Positions 1 to 7,289 of a DNA stretch of 15,447 nt are shown here, piece after piece. The notes beneath the pieces are model-generated. The model saw only the letters and a program-made list of their open reading frames with translations, was not told the DNA's origin and ran no database searches. This stretch comes from an uncultured Chlorobiaceae bacterium (GTDB lineage Bacteria > Bacteroidota > Chlorobiia > Chlorobiales > Chlorobiaceae): the NCBI GenBank assembly GCA_903874585.1, contig CAIQSY010000109.1, positions 1-15,447 on the forward strand, read 5' to 3'. Positions within the stretch are counted from its first letter, which is position 1. Each line of letters begins with the position of its first letter. The position numbers and the translations under genes were made by a program.

Positions 1-610
1 GTTTGTCGCGCAGTATCCAGCCCGCAAGTTCCGCAGGCTCAAGTTTCCCGAACGAAACACCCATCATCACGGTGAATGAGTCGGTTAAGCGATGTTTGCG
101 CAGCAACGATGTTGCCCACAGGTAATCATCGTTGCTGGCAATGACGATTTTGAATTCAAAGTGTTTTCGATGTTGATTGTCCGCCTCAAGCGCAAGGCGA
201 ATGTTGTCGGGATGATTCTGCTCTGCCACTCCAGTTGATGGCGTTTTGAGATCGATAATTTTATGGATTCGCTGATCAACCTTTTCGACAGAGATAAAGC
301 CTCCGGTTTCCAGCAAAACCCTCTCTCCGGCATCGCAAAGTTTCGTCATCAGCGGATAAACTGCCGGTTGACGCAAGGGTTCGCCACCAGTAATTTCCAG
401 CACAGGTGCCTCAAACCTTACCGCTTGGCGAATAATCTCATCAAGCTCAAGCCTCTTGCCGTTGTGTTCAGCATAGGTGGTATCGCAGCCGATGCAGCCG
501 TGGCCGCAGCCCGCAAGCCTTATGAAAGTGCAAGACCAACCAGCAAAGGAACCTTCGCCTTGTATCGAGTGAAAAATCTCGCTGATGTTGAGTGTGCTGA
601 GGCTCATCAT
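1..610 (-). CDS. queE: 7-carboxy-7-deazaguanine synthase QueE (3' end outside window)
   Basis: Radical-SAM enzyme that converts 6-carboxytetrahydropterin to 7-carboxy-7-deazaguanine in queuosine/7-deazaguanine synthesis. I translated it by hand from the ATG at 610. About 203 residues are visible and the frame stays open to the window edge, so the C-terminus is missing. Seen: an N-terminal FHSIQGEGSFAG segment typical of QueE; the [4Fe-4S] cysteine motif C-x3-C-x2-C within AGCGHGCIGCDTTY (residues about 33-46); and TGGEP (about 75-79), the SAM-binding glycine motif. The ATG at 610-608 overlaps the purN stop TGA (609-607), giving an ATGA junction that suggests translational coupling and one operon with purN and the metallophosphoesterase upstream. 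A second ATG follows immediately (607-605), so the start is uncertain by one codon. Family assignment is confident. Confidence 0.9.
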   Translation of the reverse strand, partial: MMSLSTLNISEIFHSIQGEGSFAGWSCTFIRLAGCGHGCIGCDTTYAEHNGKRLELDEIIRQAVRFEAPVLEITGGEPLRQPAVYPLMTKLCDAGERVLLETGGFISVEKVDQRIHKIIDLKTPSTGVAEQNHPDNIRLALEADNQHRKHFEFKIVIASNDDYLWATSLLRKHRLTDSFTVMMGVSFGKLEPAELAGWILRDK

Positions 611-1251
611 TTTTGACGTGTCAGTAATTTTTCCAGCGCATCAGGGTAGAGAGCGTGCTCACATTCAAGTACGCGAGCTGCGAGTGTCTCGGGCGTATCG
701 TTTGATAAAACCGGCACGCTTCGTTGCAGTAAAAGAGCACCCTTGTCGTACTCCTCATTCACAAAATGCACGGTTGCGCCCGTTTCTGTTTCACCTGCCG
801 CAAGCACAGCGGTGTGAACGTGAATACCGTACATACCTTCGCCGCCAAATTTCGGGAGCAATGCGGGGTGGATGTTGAGCATCTTATCCGAAAATGCAGC
901 AACCACAACATCTGGTACTTTGCGCATATAGCCAGCAAGGAGGATGATATTGACCTGATTTTTTTTGAGTTCTTGCAACATGGCTGCTGCAAAGTCGTCA
1001 AAAGAGGCAAACTGCTTTTCGGTAATATGGAATGTGGCGATATTGTTTTCATGAGCAAACTCCATTGCTCCGCACTGTGAGCGGTTCGAGACACAGAGCA
1101 CGATTTCTGCCGAGAGCTGCCGCGCGGTGATTGCCTGAAAAAGCGCCTTGAAATTGCTGCCTCCACCGGAGCAAAATACGGCGATACGGGTTTTGTTCGT
1201 CGTCATAATTGTCATGAGTTTGCATTTTTTCTCACCATGTTGTTGTTTCAT
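607..1251 (-). CDS. purN: Phosphoribosylglycinamide formyltransferase PurN
   Basis: Transfers a formyl group from 10-formyltetrahydrofolate to GAR, the third step of purine synthesis; cytosolic. Seen: the phosphate-binding loop FCSGGGSNFKAL (residues 26-37), LLAGYMR (104-110), the catalytic block NIHPALLPKF with Asn126 and His128, and Asp169 in the EEYDKG segment. These match the Asn-His-Asp catalytic set of the family. Full length is 214 residues, slightly longer than usual because of the N-terminus. ATGs at 1251, 1215 and 1206 are all in frame and the conserved part begins at residue 21, so the later starts (MTIMTTNKT or MTTNKT) fit the family length better. None has a clear Shine-Dalgarno. 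It lies 51 bp downstream of the metallophosphoesterase and overlaps queE by 4 bp. Confidence 0.94.
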   Translation of the reverse strand: MKQQHGEKKCKLMTIMTTNKTRIAVFCSGGGSNFKALFQAITARQLSAEIVLCVSNRSQCGAMEFAHENNIATFHITEKQFASFDDFAAAMLQELKKNQVNIILLAGYMRKVPDVVVAAFSDKMLNIHPALLPKFGGEGMYGIHVHTAVLAAGETETGATVHFVNEEYDKGALLLQRSVPVLSNDTPETLAARVLECEHALYPDALEKLLTRQK

Positions 1252-1302
1252 AGCTCTTTTTCAGCGCTATTTCCTCCAATATTTTGTAAACAAGCTATTA
1301 CT

Positions 1303-2193
1303 TCACGGCAGCGTTACAAATTTTTGAGCGAAGCTACCGTCACTGTTAATCAACAATTCGCTGTAACACTTTGGTGCATACCGAAAGCTTCCCCCATTAA
1401 TAAAGGTTATGCCATCCACCGAGTACGATTGAAAACGGTGAAAATGGCCGTGCAGCACCAATTTGGCTTGCATCAGTTTCATCACGGCAAGAAACGCTTC
1501 ACGGTTTTTCAACTCCATCGTCCAGTCGAATGCTTGATCAATCAGTGAATCGGTACCATATACTTTATAAGCGTGGTGACACAAGCCAATGACAAAAGAG
1601 CCGTGTAATGATGAGAGTACTCGTTCATTGTTCAATGCGTTCAGTTGACTCTCAGCAATTAATCCTCGGGCACCAAGTGGATTATCGGCAGGATACCAAG
1701 GATAGACGGAGTTCAGTGCGGCAAGAGCAATCTTTATGAATGGAAAGTTGATGATTTTTATAAAAGGAAATCCCTTATCTCCAGCAGCATTGCCACTGAT
1801 CAACTCTTGAAAAAAAAGACAAAACTCACGTATTCTACGTTCACAAGCAATTTTTCTCAACAAGGATAATGGGTTCATTGCATTATAAAAACGCATCTCC
1901 TCTTCAAGATTAATTACATCATGATTTCCGGCAATTATCGTTGTTTTATCCCAATTGTAAAGCCCGTGGTACTCAAGTTTTTCTTTGACAAGATGCCAGT
2001 CGCCACGATCAGCATTATTGCTTAAATCGCCAGAAATAATAAGATGATCAAATCTTGCCTGATTAAAATAGTCAAGCAGATAATCAAAATCAGCAAGTTG
2101 ACGACGATCCTGTTTGCCGGAAAAATGAAGATCGGATATGTGCGCTATTTTTACGTTTTCTGTAATCAATTTTATAAGACTTGCGGTTTTCAA
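1303..2193 (-). CDS. Calcineurin-like metallophosphoesterase
   Basis: Predicted cytosolic two-metal phosphoesterase; the substrate cannot be read from the sequence. All five metal-site blocks of the family are visible in the 296 residues: Asp21-Leu-His23 (SDLHF), Gly55-Asp56 (SGDLSNN), Gly-Asn-His-Asp at 89-92, His206/His207 (GLCHHAY) and Gly-His-Phe-His at 249-252. No signal peptide or membrane segment is seen. The first codon at 2193 is TTG, and no ATG or GTG lies between the upstream in-frame stop and the first metal motif; a second TTG at residue 9 (2169) is an alternative. Neither has a Shine-Dalgarno. It is probably the first gene of an operon with purN and queE. It may act on a nucleotide or cyclic nucleotide, but that is a guess from the fold alone. 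Confidence 0.85.
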   Translation of the reverse strand: MKTASLIKLITENVKIAHISDLHFSGKQDRRQLADFDYLLDYFNQARFDHLIISGDLSNNADRGDWHLVKEKLEYHGLYNWDKTTIIAGNHDVINLEEEMRFYNAMNPLSLLRKIACERRIREFCLFFQELISGNAAGDKGFPFIKIINFPFIKIALAALNSVYPWYPADNPLGARGLIAESQLNALNNERVLSSLHGSFVIGLCHHAYKVYGTDSLIDQAFDWTMELKNREAFLAVMKLMQAKLVLHGHFHRFQSYSVDGITFINGGSFRYAPKCYSELLINSDGSFAQKFVTLP

Positions 2194-2340
2194 TTGTAAA
2201 ACACTAAATTGCGCACGATTTCAACAATCGTAACAGGCATGAAACAAAACGCAGCCATAAAACAACCGATGCTTACCATTGCCTCTATTTTCCTGAATTC
2301 AAGCTGCCAGCATCAATAGAAATCATTATACCGCTCAACT
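2194..2340. other. Divergent intergenic region between metallophosphoesterase and glgP
   Basis: This 147-bp spacer must hold the start signals for both divergent transcripts. I found no convincing sigma70-type promoter on either strand and no Shine-Dalgarno before the glgP ATG (the bases before it read CCGCTCAACT). An AT-rich CATTATACC lies about 15 bp before the ATG and could serve as a weak -10 element. On the minus strand a 16-codon ORF beginning MPVTIVEIV ends at the first codons of the metallophosphoesterase. I regard it as chance. Confidence 0.4.
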
Positions 2341-4452
2341 ATGCAAAAAAAAATACTTGCACTTAAAGAACTTACACAAAATCTTTGGTGGTCGTGGGAT
2401 ACAGAAGCTAAACAGATTTTTGAAGAGTTATCTCCTTTGCTTTGGCAACGCAATAATCATAATCCGGTTGCCCTGCTGCAACACATTTCTGAAAAGGAAC
2501 TTATCGCACGATGTCAGTGCGAGTTTGGTGAAAAGATTGATCGCGTTTATTCCCGCTTTATCGCCTATCTGAACGACAAAAACACTTGGGCTGCTAACAA
2601 TGCGCCAGAGCTGGTGGAAAAACCTGTAGCTTATTTCAGTGCAGAGTTTGGAATCCATGAGAGTGTCAGAATTTATTCTGGTGGTCTTGGTGTTCTTGCT
2701 GGTGACCATCTGAAATCCGCCAGTGATCTTGGCATTAATTTTATTGGCGTTACACTGTTTTATAAAGAGGGTTACTTCCGCCAGTATCTCAACCATGATG
2801 GTTGGCAGATGGAGGATTATCCTTTGCAATCTCCAGAAGCGTTGCCAATTGAGAAAGTTGTTGATGCCGATGGTAATGATGTGATTATTTCGGTCAATAT
2901 TGCGCAGAGTGAAGTTTTTGCACAGGCGTGGTGCTTGAACGTTGGTCGTACAAAACTCTATTTGCTTGATACGAACATTCCTGCTAATGAACCACACTAT
3001 CGTGATATCTGTTGCCGGGTTTACGGTGGTGATCAGAATATGCGTATCAATCAGGAGATTCTGCTTGGTATTGGTGGCGTGAAACTGATTGCAAAGCTTG
3101 GTGTGGAACCAACAGTGTATCACATGAATGAAGGACACTCTGCATTTTTGACGTTGGAGCTGCTTGCCATGAATCTCGCTAAAGGGCTCTCCAGTGAAGA
3201 GGCAATGGCGAATGTTCGTTCTCATTGTGTTTTCACGACGCACACACCCGTTCCTGCCGGTCACGATCGTTTTTCAAGAGATATGATGCGTTATACGTTT
3301 GATAAATATCTCGCATCAATCGGTATGGATTTTGAGCATCTCATGCAGCTTGGCTCAGAGAATAAGCAGGATATTTACAGTCTCTTTACCATGACAGTGC
3401 TTGCACTCAATCTTTCGCGTTCAGCGAATGGAGTTTCAAAGCTGCATGGCGAGGTTTCACGCAGCATGTGGCAGCACCTCTATCCGGGTAAATCGGTGGA
3501 TGAAGTGCCGATTGGGCATATTACAAACGGTGTTCATGCAAGCAGTTGGACGTGTGGTTATACGGGTCGTTTCTGGCAAAAACATGGTACTACGGTTGAT
3601 GCCATGTCACTTTCTCGTGAAGCGGCTGAAGCGGTACTCGAAAAAATTTCTGACGCTGAACTCTGGTCATTACGTTATAGTTTGAAACGGACGATGATTG
3701 ATTATATCGATCGTTATTTAGGTAATCAGCTTTTTCATCAGCACATGCACACGTCGTACAGTGATTACGACACTTTGAGAGCTGCTAAAAATACACTCTC
3801 TCCTGATGTGCTCACCATTGGATTTGCACGGCGATTTGCTACCTACAAGCGCGCACCACTTATTTTCAGAGATCTTGCTCGTCTCGACAGGATTATCAAC
3901 AATTCGACAATGCCGTTGCAAATTGTCTTTGCAGGCAAAGCTCATCCGCATGATGATGCAGGTAAAGATTATATTCGTCAAATTGTCCATTTCTCTCGTT
4001 ATCCTCAGTTCAGTGGCAAGGTGATTTTCCTTGAAAATTATAATCTTGGTGTTGCAAAACGCATGGTTTCAGGTGTGGACGTCTGGCTCAATACGCCGGT
4101 TCGACCAATGGAAGCGAGTGGTACATCAGGTGAAAAAACCGTGCTGCATGGTGGATTGAACTTCAGCGTGCTTGATGGCTGGTGGCCTGAAGCGTATAAT
4201 GGTGACAATGGTTTTGCTATCGGTAATGGTGAGTGGTTTGAAAACCATGAAGAGCAGGATAGCTTCGATGCTGAGCAGCTTTATACTGTTCTGGAGAAGC
4301 AGATTATTCCTGCGTTTTACGAGCGTAATGAAATGAATCTTCCTGTACAGTGGATTCAGAAAATCCGTAACGCTATTGCAACCATTGCTCCAGAATACAA
4401 TACGCACAGAATGGTACGTGATTATGCAACAAAGTATTATATGAATAAATAA
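2341..4452 (+). CDS. glgP: Alpha-glucan (glycogen/maltodextrin) phosphorylase
   Basis: Phosphorolyses alpha-1,4-glucans such as stored glycogen to glucose 1-phosphate, using pyridoxal phosphate; cytosolic. At 703 residues it belongs to the shorter bacterial/archaeal branch with a DUF3417-type N-terminus (QNLWWSWDTEAKQIFEEL near residue 13), rather than the roughly 800-residue E. coli type. Seen in order: YSGGLGVLAGDHLKSASDLG, the YHMNEGHSAF segment, TTHTPVPAGHDRF, ITNGVHASSW, GFARRFATYKRAPL, and the PLP site PMEASGTSGEKTVLHGGLN. Lys599 in the last is the expected Schiff-base lysine. Glycogen is a known carbon store in green sulfur bacteria, which fits. A hairpin at 4486-4520 follows before pyrD. 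Start ATG 2341 has no Shine-Dalgarno, but the conserved N-terminus begins within a few residues. Confidence 0.95.
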   Translation: MQKKILALKELTQNLWWSWDTEAKQIFEELSPLLWQRNNHNPVALLQHISEKELIARCQCEFGEKIDRVYSRFIAYLNDKNTWAANNAPELVEKPVAYFSAEFGIHESVRIYSGGLGVLAGDHLKSASDLGINFIGVTLFYKEGYFRQYLNHDGWQMEDYPLQSPEALPIEKVVDADGNDVIISVNIAQSEVFAQAWCLNVGRTKLYLLDTNIPANEPHYRDICCRVYGGDQNMRINQEILLGIGGVKLIAKLGVEPTVYHMNEGHSAFLTLELLAMNLAKGLSSEEAMANVRSHCVFTTHTPVPAGHDRFSRDMMRYTFDKYLASIGMDFEHLMQLGSENKQDIYSLFTMTVLALNLSRSANGVSKLHGEVSRSMWQHLYPGKSVDEVPIGHITNGVHASSWTCGYTGRFWQKHGTTVDAMSLSREAAEAVLEKISDAELWSLRYSLKRTMIDYIDRYLGNQLFHQHMHTSYSDYDTLRAAKNTLSPDVLTIGFARRFATYKRAPLIFRDLARLDRIINNSTMPLQIVFAGKAHPHDDAGKDYIRQIVHFSRYPQFSGKVIFLENYNLGVAKRMVSGVDVWLNTPVRPMEASGTSGEKTVLHGGLNFSVLDGWWPEAYNGDNGFAIGNGEWFENHEEQDSFDAEQLYTVLEKQIIPAFYERNEMNLPVQWIQKIRNAIATIAPEYNTHRMVRDYATKYYMNK

Positions 4453-4485
4453 GACGCACGGCATTGTACAGGCTGTATGCACTCA

Positions 4486-4520
4486 TACCTCCTGACGGGT
4501 TAATCCCCGTCAGGAAGGTA
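4486..4520. terminator. Strong hairpin between glgP and pyrD (terminator-like, no T-tract)
   Basis: CCTGACGGG (4491-4499) pairs perfectly with CCCGTCAGG (4506-4514) around a 6-nt loop. TACCT/AGGTA extends the stem by 5 bp across one bulged A. There is no T-run on either side, so it is not a classic intrinsic terminator. It may protect the glgP 3' end, terminate weakly, or lie in the pyrD leader, since the pyrD ATG is 32 nt further on. Confidence 0.5.
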
Positions 4521-4552
4521 AGTATCCCACACTTCTCAAGCACAACAGCGCC

Positions 4553-5497
4553 ATGAGCGAACACAACATCTCTTCCCAAAAAACAGTTGCATCAGTTTCA
4601 CTTGGTCGTGGACTTGAACTGAAATCCCCAGTCCTTCTGGCTTCTGGCACGGTCTCTTATGGAGAGGAGCTGAGTCAACTTTGTGATTTTTCAAAAATTG
4701 GTGGCATTGTCACTAAAGCAATTTCGCTTGAACCAAGAGCTGGTAATCAGCCGCCACGCATTGCTGAAACGCCGTCTGGAATGATTAATGCCATCGGTCT
4801 GGCGAATGTCGGCGTTGATTGTTTCATCAAAGAGAAGATGCCGTTTCTCCGTACACTCAACACGGCGGTTATCGTTAATATTGCTGGTCGTTCCATTGAT
4901 GATTACTGCGATGTGGTTTCACTGCTTGATGCTGTCGATGGCGTTGATGGTTACGAAATCAATCTCTCCTGCCCGAATGTGAAGGGGGAGTGCATGATTA
5001 TGGGCGTCAGTCGCGATGCAACATTTGAAATTGTTTCGGCATTACGGCGCATAACCGATCGTCATTTGATGATTAAGTTGACGCCAAATGTGACCTCAAT
5101 CAGCGCCATCGCTTTAGCCGCTGAAGAGGCAGGTGCAGATTCACTCTCGCTTATCAACACTGTCGTTGGTATGGCGGTGAATTACAAAACCCGCAAGCCT
5201 CTGTTGAAAAATATTACAGGTGGACTCTCTGGTCCGGCGATCAAGCCGATTGCTTTGGCAAAAGTTTGGGAAGTTTACAACGCCGTAAAAATTCCGATTG
5301 TCGGTATGGGTGGTATTGCAGGGTTTGAGGATGCTATGGAGTTTTTCCTGGTTGGCTCCCGAGCAGTGCAAATTGGTACTATGAATTTTGTCTATCCCGA
5401 TATCAGCGAAAAGATTGCAACCGCTATCGAACAATACTTCTCTGCGCCTGGTGCAACATCCCTGCGCGATTATTGTGGTACTCTTCTAACCGCTTAA
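4553..5497 (+). CDS. pyrD: Dihydroorotate dehydrogenase, class 1B-type catalytic subunit
   Basis: Oxidises dihydroorotate to orotate in pyrimidine synthesis; FMN enzyme, cytosolic. Of the 314 residues, the diagnostic parts are SPVLLASGTVSYGEEL near the N-terminus, VNIAGRSIDDY, the active-site loop INLSCPNVKGE with the catalytic cysteine typical of class 1 enzymes (class 2 uses serine), and the FMN-phosphate segment GMGGIAGFEDAMEFFLVGS followed by AVQIGT. Class 1B enzymes normally work with the PyrK iron-sulfur/FAD subunit, and no pyrK is in this window. Assignment to 1B rather than 1A is by overall resemblance. The stop TAA (5495-5497) overlaps the stop of the convergent DUF4407 gene. Start ATG 4553 has no clear Shine-Dalgarno. 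Confidence 0.93.
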   Translation: MSEHNISSQKTVASVSLGRGLELKSPVLLASGTVSYGEELSQLCDFSKIGGIVTKAISLEPRAGNQPPRIAETPSGMINAIGLANVGVDCFIKEKMPFLRTLNTAVIVNIAGRSIDDYCDVVSLLDAVDGVDGYEINLSCPNVKGECMIMGVSRDATFEIVSALRRITDRHLMIKLTPNVTSISAIALAAEEAGADSLSLINTVVGMAVNYKTRKPLLKNITGGLSGPAIKPIALAKVWEVYNAVKIPIVGMGGIAGFEDAMEFFLVGSRAVQIGTMNFVYPDISEKIATAIEQYFSAPGATSLRDYCGTLLTA

Positions 5498-6603
5498 CCT
5501 TTACGTCCACAGCTTCGTTTGTTCGACAAGTATTTTCTTGGGCGACGTCCAGTGCTTTTTAATCCGGGGCGTCGATATTCACGAATAAATCGATGACGCG
5601 ACAAAAAAGAGTTATCGGTTAAAAAGGCGAAAATCCGCGACTCACTCTCTCTCATATCGACATCCGAAGGTCCAGCATCCGACATCAGCTTGACGATCAG
5701 TGGAGAACATTCAAACACGATAAACAGCATCGTTATAAAAAAAATAGCATCTGCTGAAGAGTGACTCACATCTGAAGCGGAATGAGTCAGTGCGCCCAAC
5801 GCCCAGTTTCTATCCGCAAAACCAGCATGTCTCGTTTTTTCTTCAAGCTTCTCCTCAGTCAGCATCATCTGGCTGTTGCCTTCAATCACCTTCTGCTGAT
5901 TGATATACTCTTGCTGTCTGGCAATTTGTGCAGCAAGAAAGTCAAGCCGGAGCTGTTTGCCCGCAATAACTTGCTCCTTGTTTTTTGCATAGGTGCCATA
6001 ACCCTCTTTGCCTGATGTGGTTGTTGTGCGCGAACCAAACACCTCCGCCTTCAGCTCCTCTCGTAAATGAGTCAACTCACTGCTGAGTGTATCGTACTCT
6101 TTCTGATACACGGCAACTTGTCCAAGCTCCTGCCCATACTTCTCTTTGAATGCCTGCTGTACGTTAACAATTTGCTGCTGCTGGTCGGAGAGATACCGTG
6201 CTCGAAGTTGCTCTCGAATCTCCTTATCAAATATTTTCAACTCGAGAGGACGGACAATAACAACAGCAATCAGTACGGCAAACACCAGGCGCGGTGATGC
6301 CTGTAGAAATTGTTTCCACCCTTTAGCGCTTTTTTTGATACTTGAAACGATATAGCGATCGAGGTTAAAAATGGCGACACCCCAAATCAAGCCAAACAAT
6401 AATGCCCATACAACGGCGAATGTGCTGCCGGAAAAAACAAAATAGAGTGCATAGCCTCCAGAGAGTCCCGCAAAAAGTGCCGTAAAAAATATCGTTGCAC
6501 CGATACCAAAATATTTGCTGTGCTCTGTGGGATATTTTTCAATGATCGCTATCGGAGTTCCGGAGCAGACCCAGAAAAAACGTTGAAGTTGAGAAAAAGT
6601 CAT
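5494..6603 (-). CDS. DUF4407-family membrane protein with long coiled coil
   Basis: Function unknown. The 369-residue protein matches my recollection of DUF4407. An N-terminal block has two membrane segments (about 34-56 and 62-80) ending in the family-like GLIWGVAIFNLDRYIV. A third membrane segment follows at about 104-120. Then comes a long charged, Gln/Glu/Lys-rich stretch (about 127-258) likely to form a coiled coil, and a fourth membrane segment at about 284-305 (DAIFFITMLFIVFECSPLIV). The C-terminus is very basic (GRRPRKYLSNKRSCGRKG). The layout suggests an inner-membrane protein with a large soluble coiled-coil loop; the side of the membrane is not certain. The ATG at 6603 is clear but lacks a Shine-Dalgarno. 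Its stop codon overlaps that of pyrD on the opposite strand. Confidence 0.75.
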   Translation of the reverse strand: MTFSQLQRFFWVCSGTPIAIIEKYPTEHSKYFGIGATIFFTALFAGLSGGYALYFVFSGSTFAVVWALLFGLIWGVAIFNLDRYIVSSIKKSAKGWKQFLQASPRLVFAVLIAVVIVRPLELKIFDKEIREQLRARYLSDQQQQIVNVQQAFKEKYGQELGQVAVYQKEYDTLSSELTHLREELKAEVFGSRTTTTSGKEGYGTYAKNKEQVIAGKQLRLDFLAAQIARQQEYINQQKVIEGNSQMMLTEEKLEEKTRHAGFADRNWALGALTHSASDVSHSSADAIFFITMLFIVFECSPLIVKLMSDAGPSDVDMRESESRIFAFLTDNSFLSRHRFIREYRRPGLKSTGRRPRKYLSNKRSCGRKG

Positions 6604-6712
6604 ATGCTTTTATCCATCATACTCAATTGTTCCAATGCTGTGCGCAGTAAGCACATGCAACCGTTTTGTTCGGGTGAAGTTAGCTCTTTTTTGATAATTT
6701 TTTATCAGTCGC

Positions 6713-6741
6713 TTGAACGACAACGGCTGAATATTTACTAT
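6713..6741 (+). promoter_or_regulatory. Candidate sigma70-type promoter for ispF
   Basis: TTGAAC (6713-6718) and TACTAT (6736-6741) are separated by exactly 17 bp; each matches the consensus at 4 of 6 positions. It would start transcription about 65-70 nt before the ispF ATG. It sits in the 212-bp divergent spacer with the DUF4407 gene. Just upstream is a small AT-rich inverted repeat, GATAA/TTATC (6693-6706), and downstream is a 10-bp palindrome AGCGATCGCT (6765-6774) that could be an operator or chance. Confidence 0.4.
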
Positions 6742-6815
6742 CTTTAAAAACATTTTTCAGGATAAGCGATCGCTGTATTGATTCGTTTATGTAACAATTA
6801 AAATCCCGTTTCTCA

Positions 6816-7289
6816 ATGCGTATAGGTCTTGGTATTGATGTGCATCCTTTTGCAGAAGGTCGTAAACTTGTGATTGGTGGTGTCCATATTCCTGATCATG
6901 ATGGGCTCGATGGGCACAGTGATGCCGACGTGTTGCTGCACGCTATAAGCGATGCATTGCTTGGCGCGGCGGCACTTGGCGATATTGGTCTTCATTTTCC
7001 CAATACAAGTGCAGAGTTTAAGGATATTGACAGCATGATTCTTTTGAAACATGTGGGCAAGTTGCTTGAAAAGAGTGGCTATAAAACAGTGAACATCGAT
7101 GCCATGCTGCTTCTTGAAGCGCCTAAAATTGCTCCATATATTGCGGAGATGCGTAAAAATATCGCCCGTTGCCTTAGCCTTGAGATTGGTGCAGTTTCTG
7201 TAAAAGCGACAACGAATGAAAAACTGGGCTATATCGGGCGGGAAGAGGGTGCCGCAGCCCATGCGGTATGCCTTATTGATGCACGTTAA
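6816..7289 (+). CDS. ispF: 2-C-methyl-D-erythritol 2,4-cyclodiphosphate synthase
   Basis: Fifth enzyme of the MEP isoprenoid pathway, cyclising CDP-ME 2-phosphate to MEcPP with release of CMP; a homotrimer with a bound divalent metal at the active site. At 157 residues it is full length. Metal ligands are visible as Asp8 and His10 (GIDVHPF) and His42 (DADVLLHAISDALLGA). The GHSDAD loop (33-38), DIGLHFPNT and the C-terminal KATTNEKLGYIGREEGAAA also match the family. A green sulfur bacterium would need this pathway for carotenoids and bacteriochlorophyll tails. The gene stands alone, with its own candidate promoter, and meets the ABC permease tail to tail with overlapping stops. Confidence 0.97.
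   Translation: MRIGLGIDVHPFAEGRKLVIGGVHIPDHDGLDGHSDADVLLHAISDALLGAAALGDIGLHFPNTSAEFKDIDSMILLKHVGKLLEKSGYKTVNIDAMLLLEAPKIAPYIAEMRKNIARCLSLEIGAVSVKATTNEKLGYIGREEGAAAHAVCLIDAR

Noticed and set aside
2428..3264. 278-residue ORF on the minus strand inside glgP
   Set aside because: It is the complement of a strongly conserved glgP segment, its protein has no recognisable motif, and it has no start signals. It is a shadow frame.
6765..6774. AGCGATCGCT palindrome in the ispF leader as an operator
   Set aside because: The core GCGATCGC also occurs inside the NDT-like gene (near 12388) and a single short palindrome is expected by chance; no second half-site is near.
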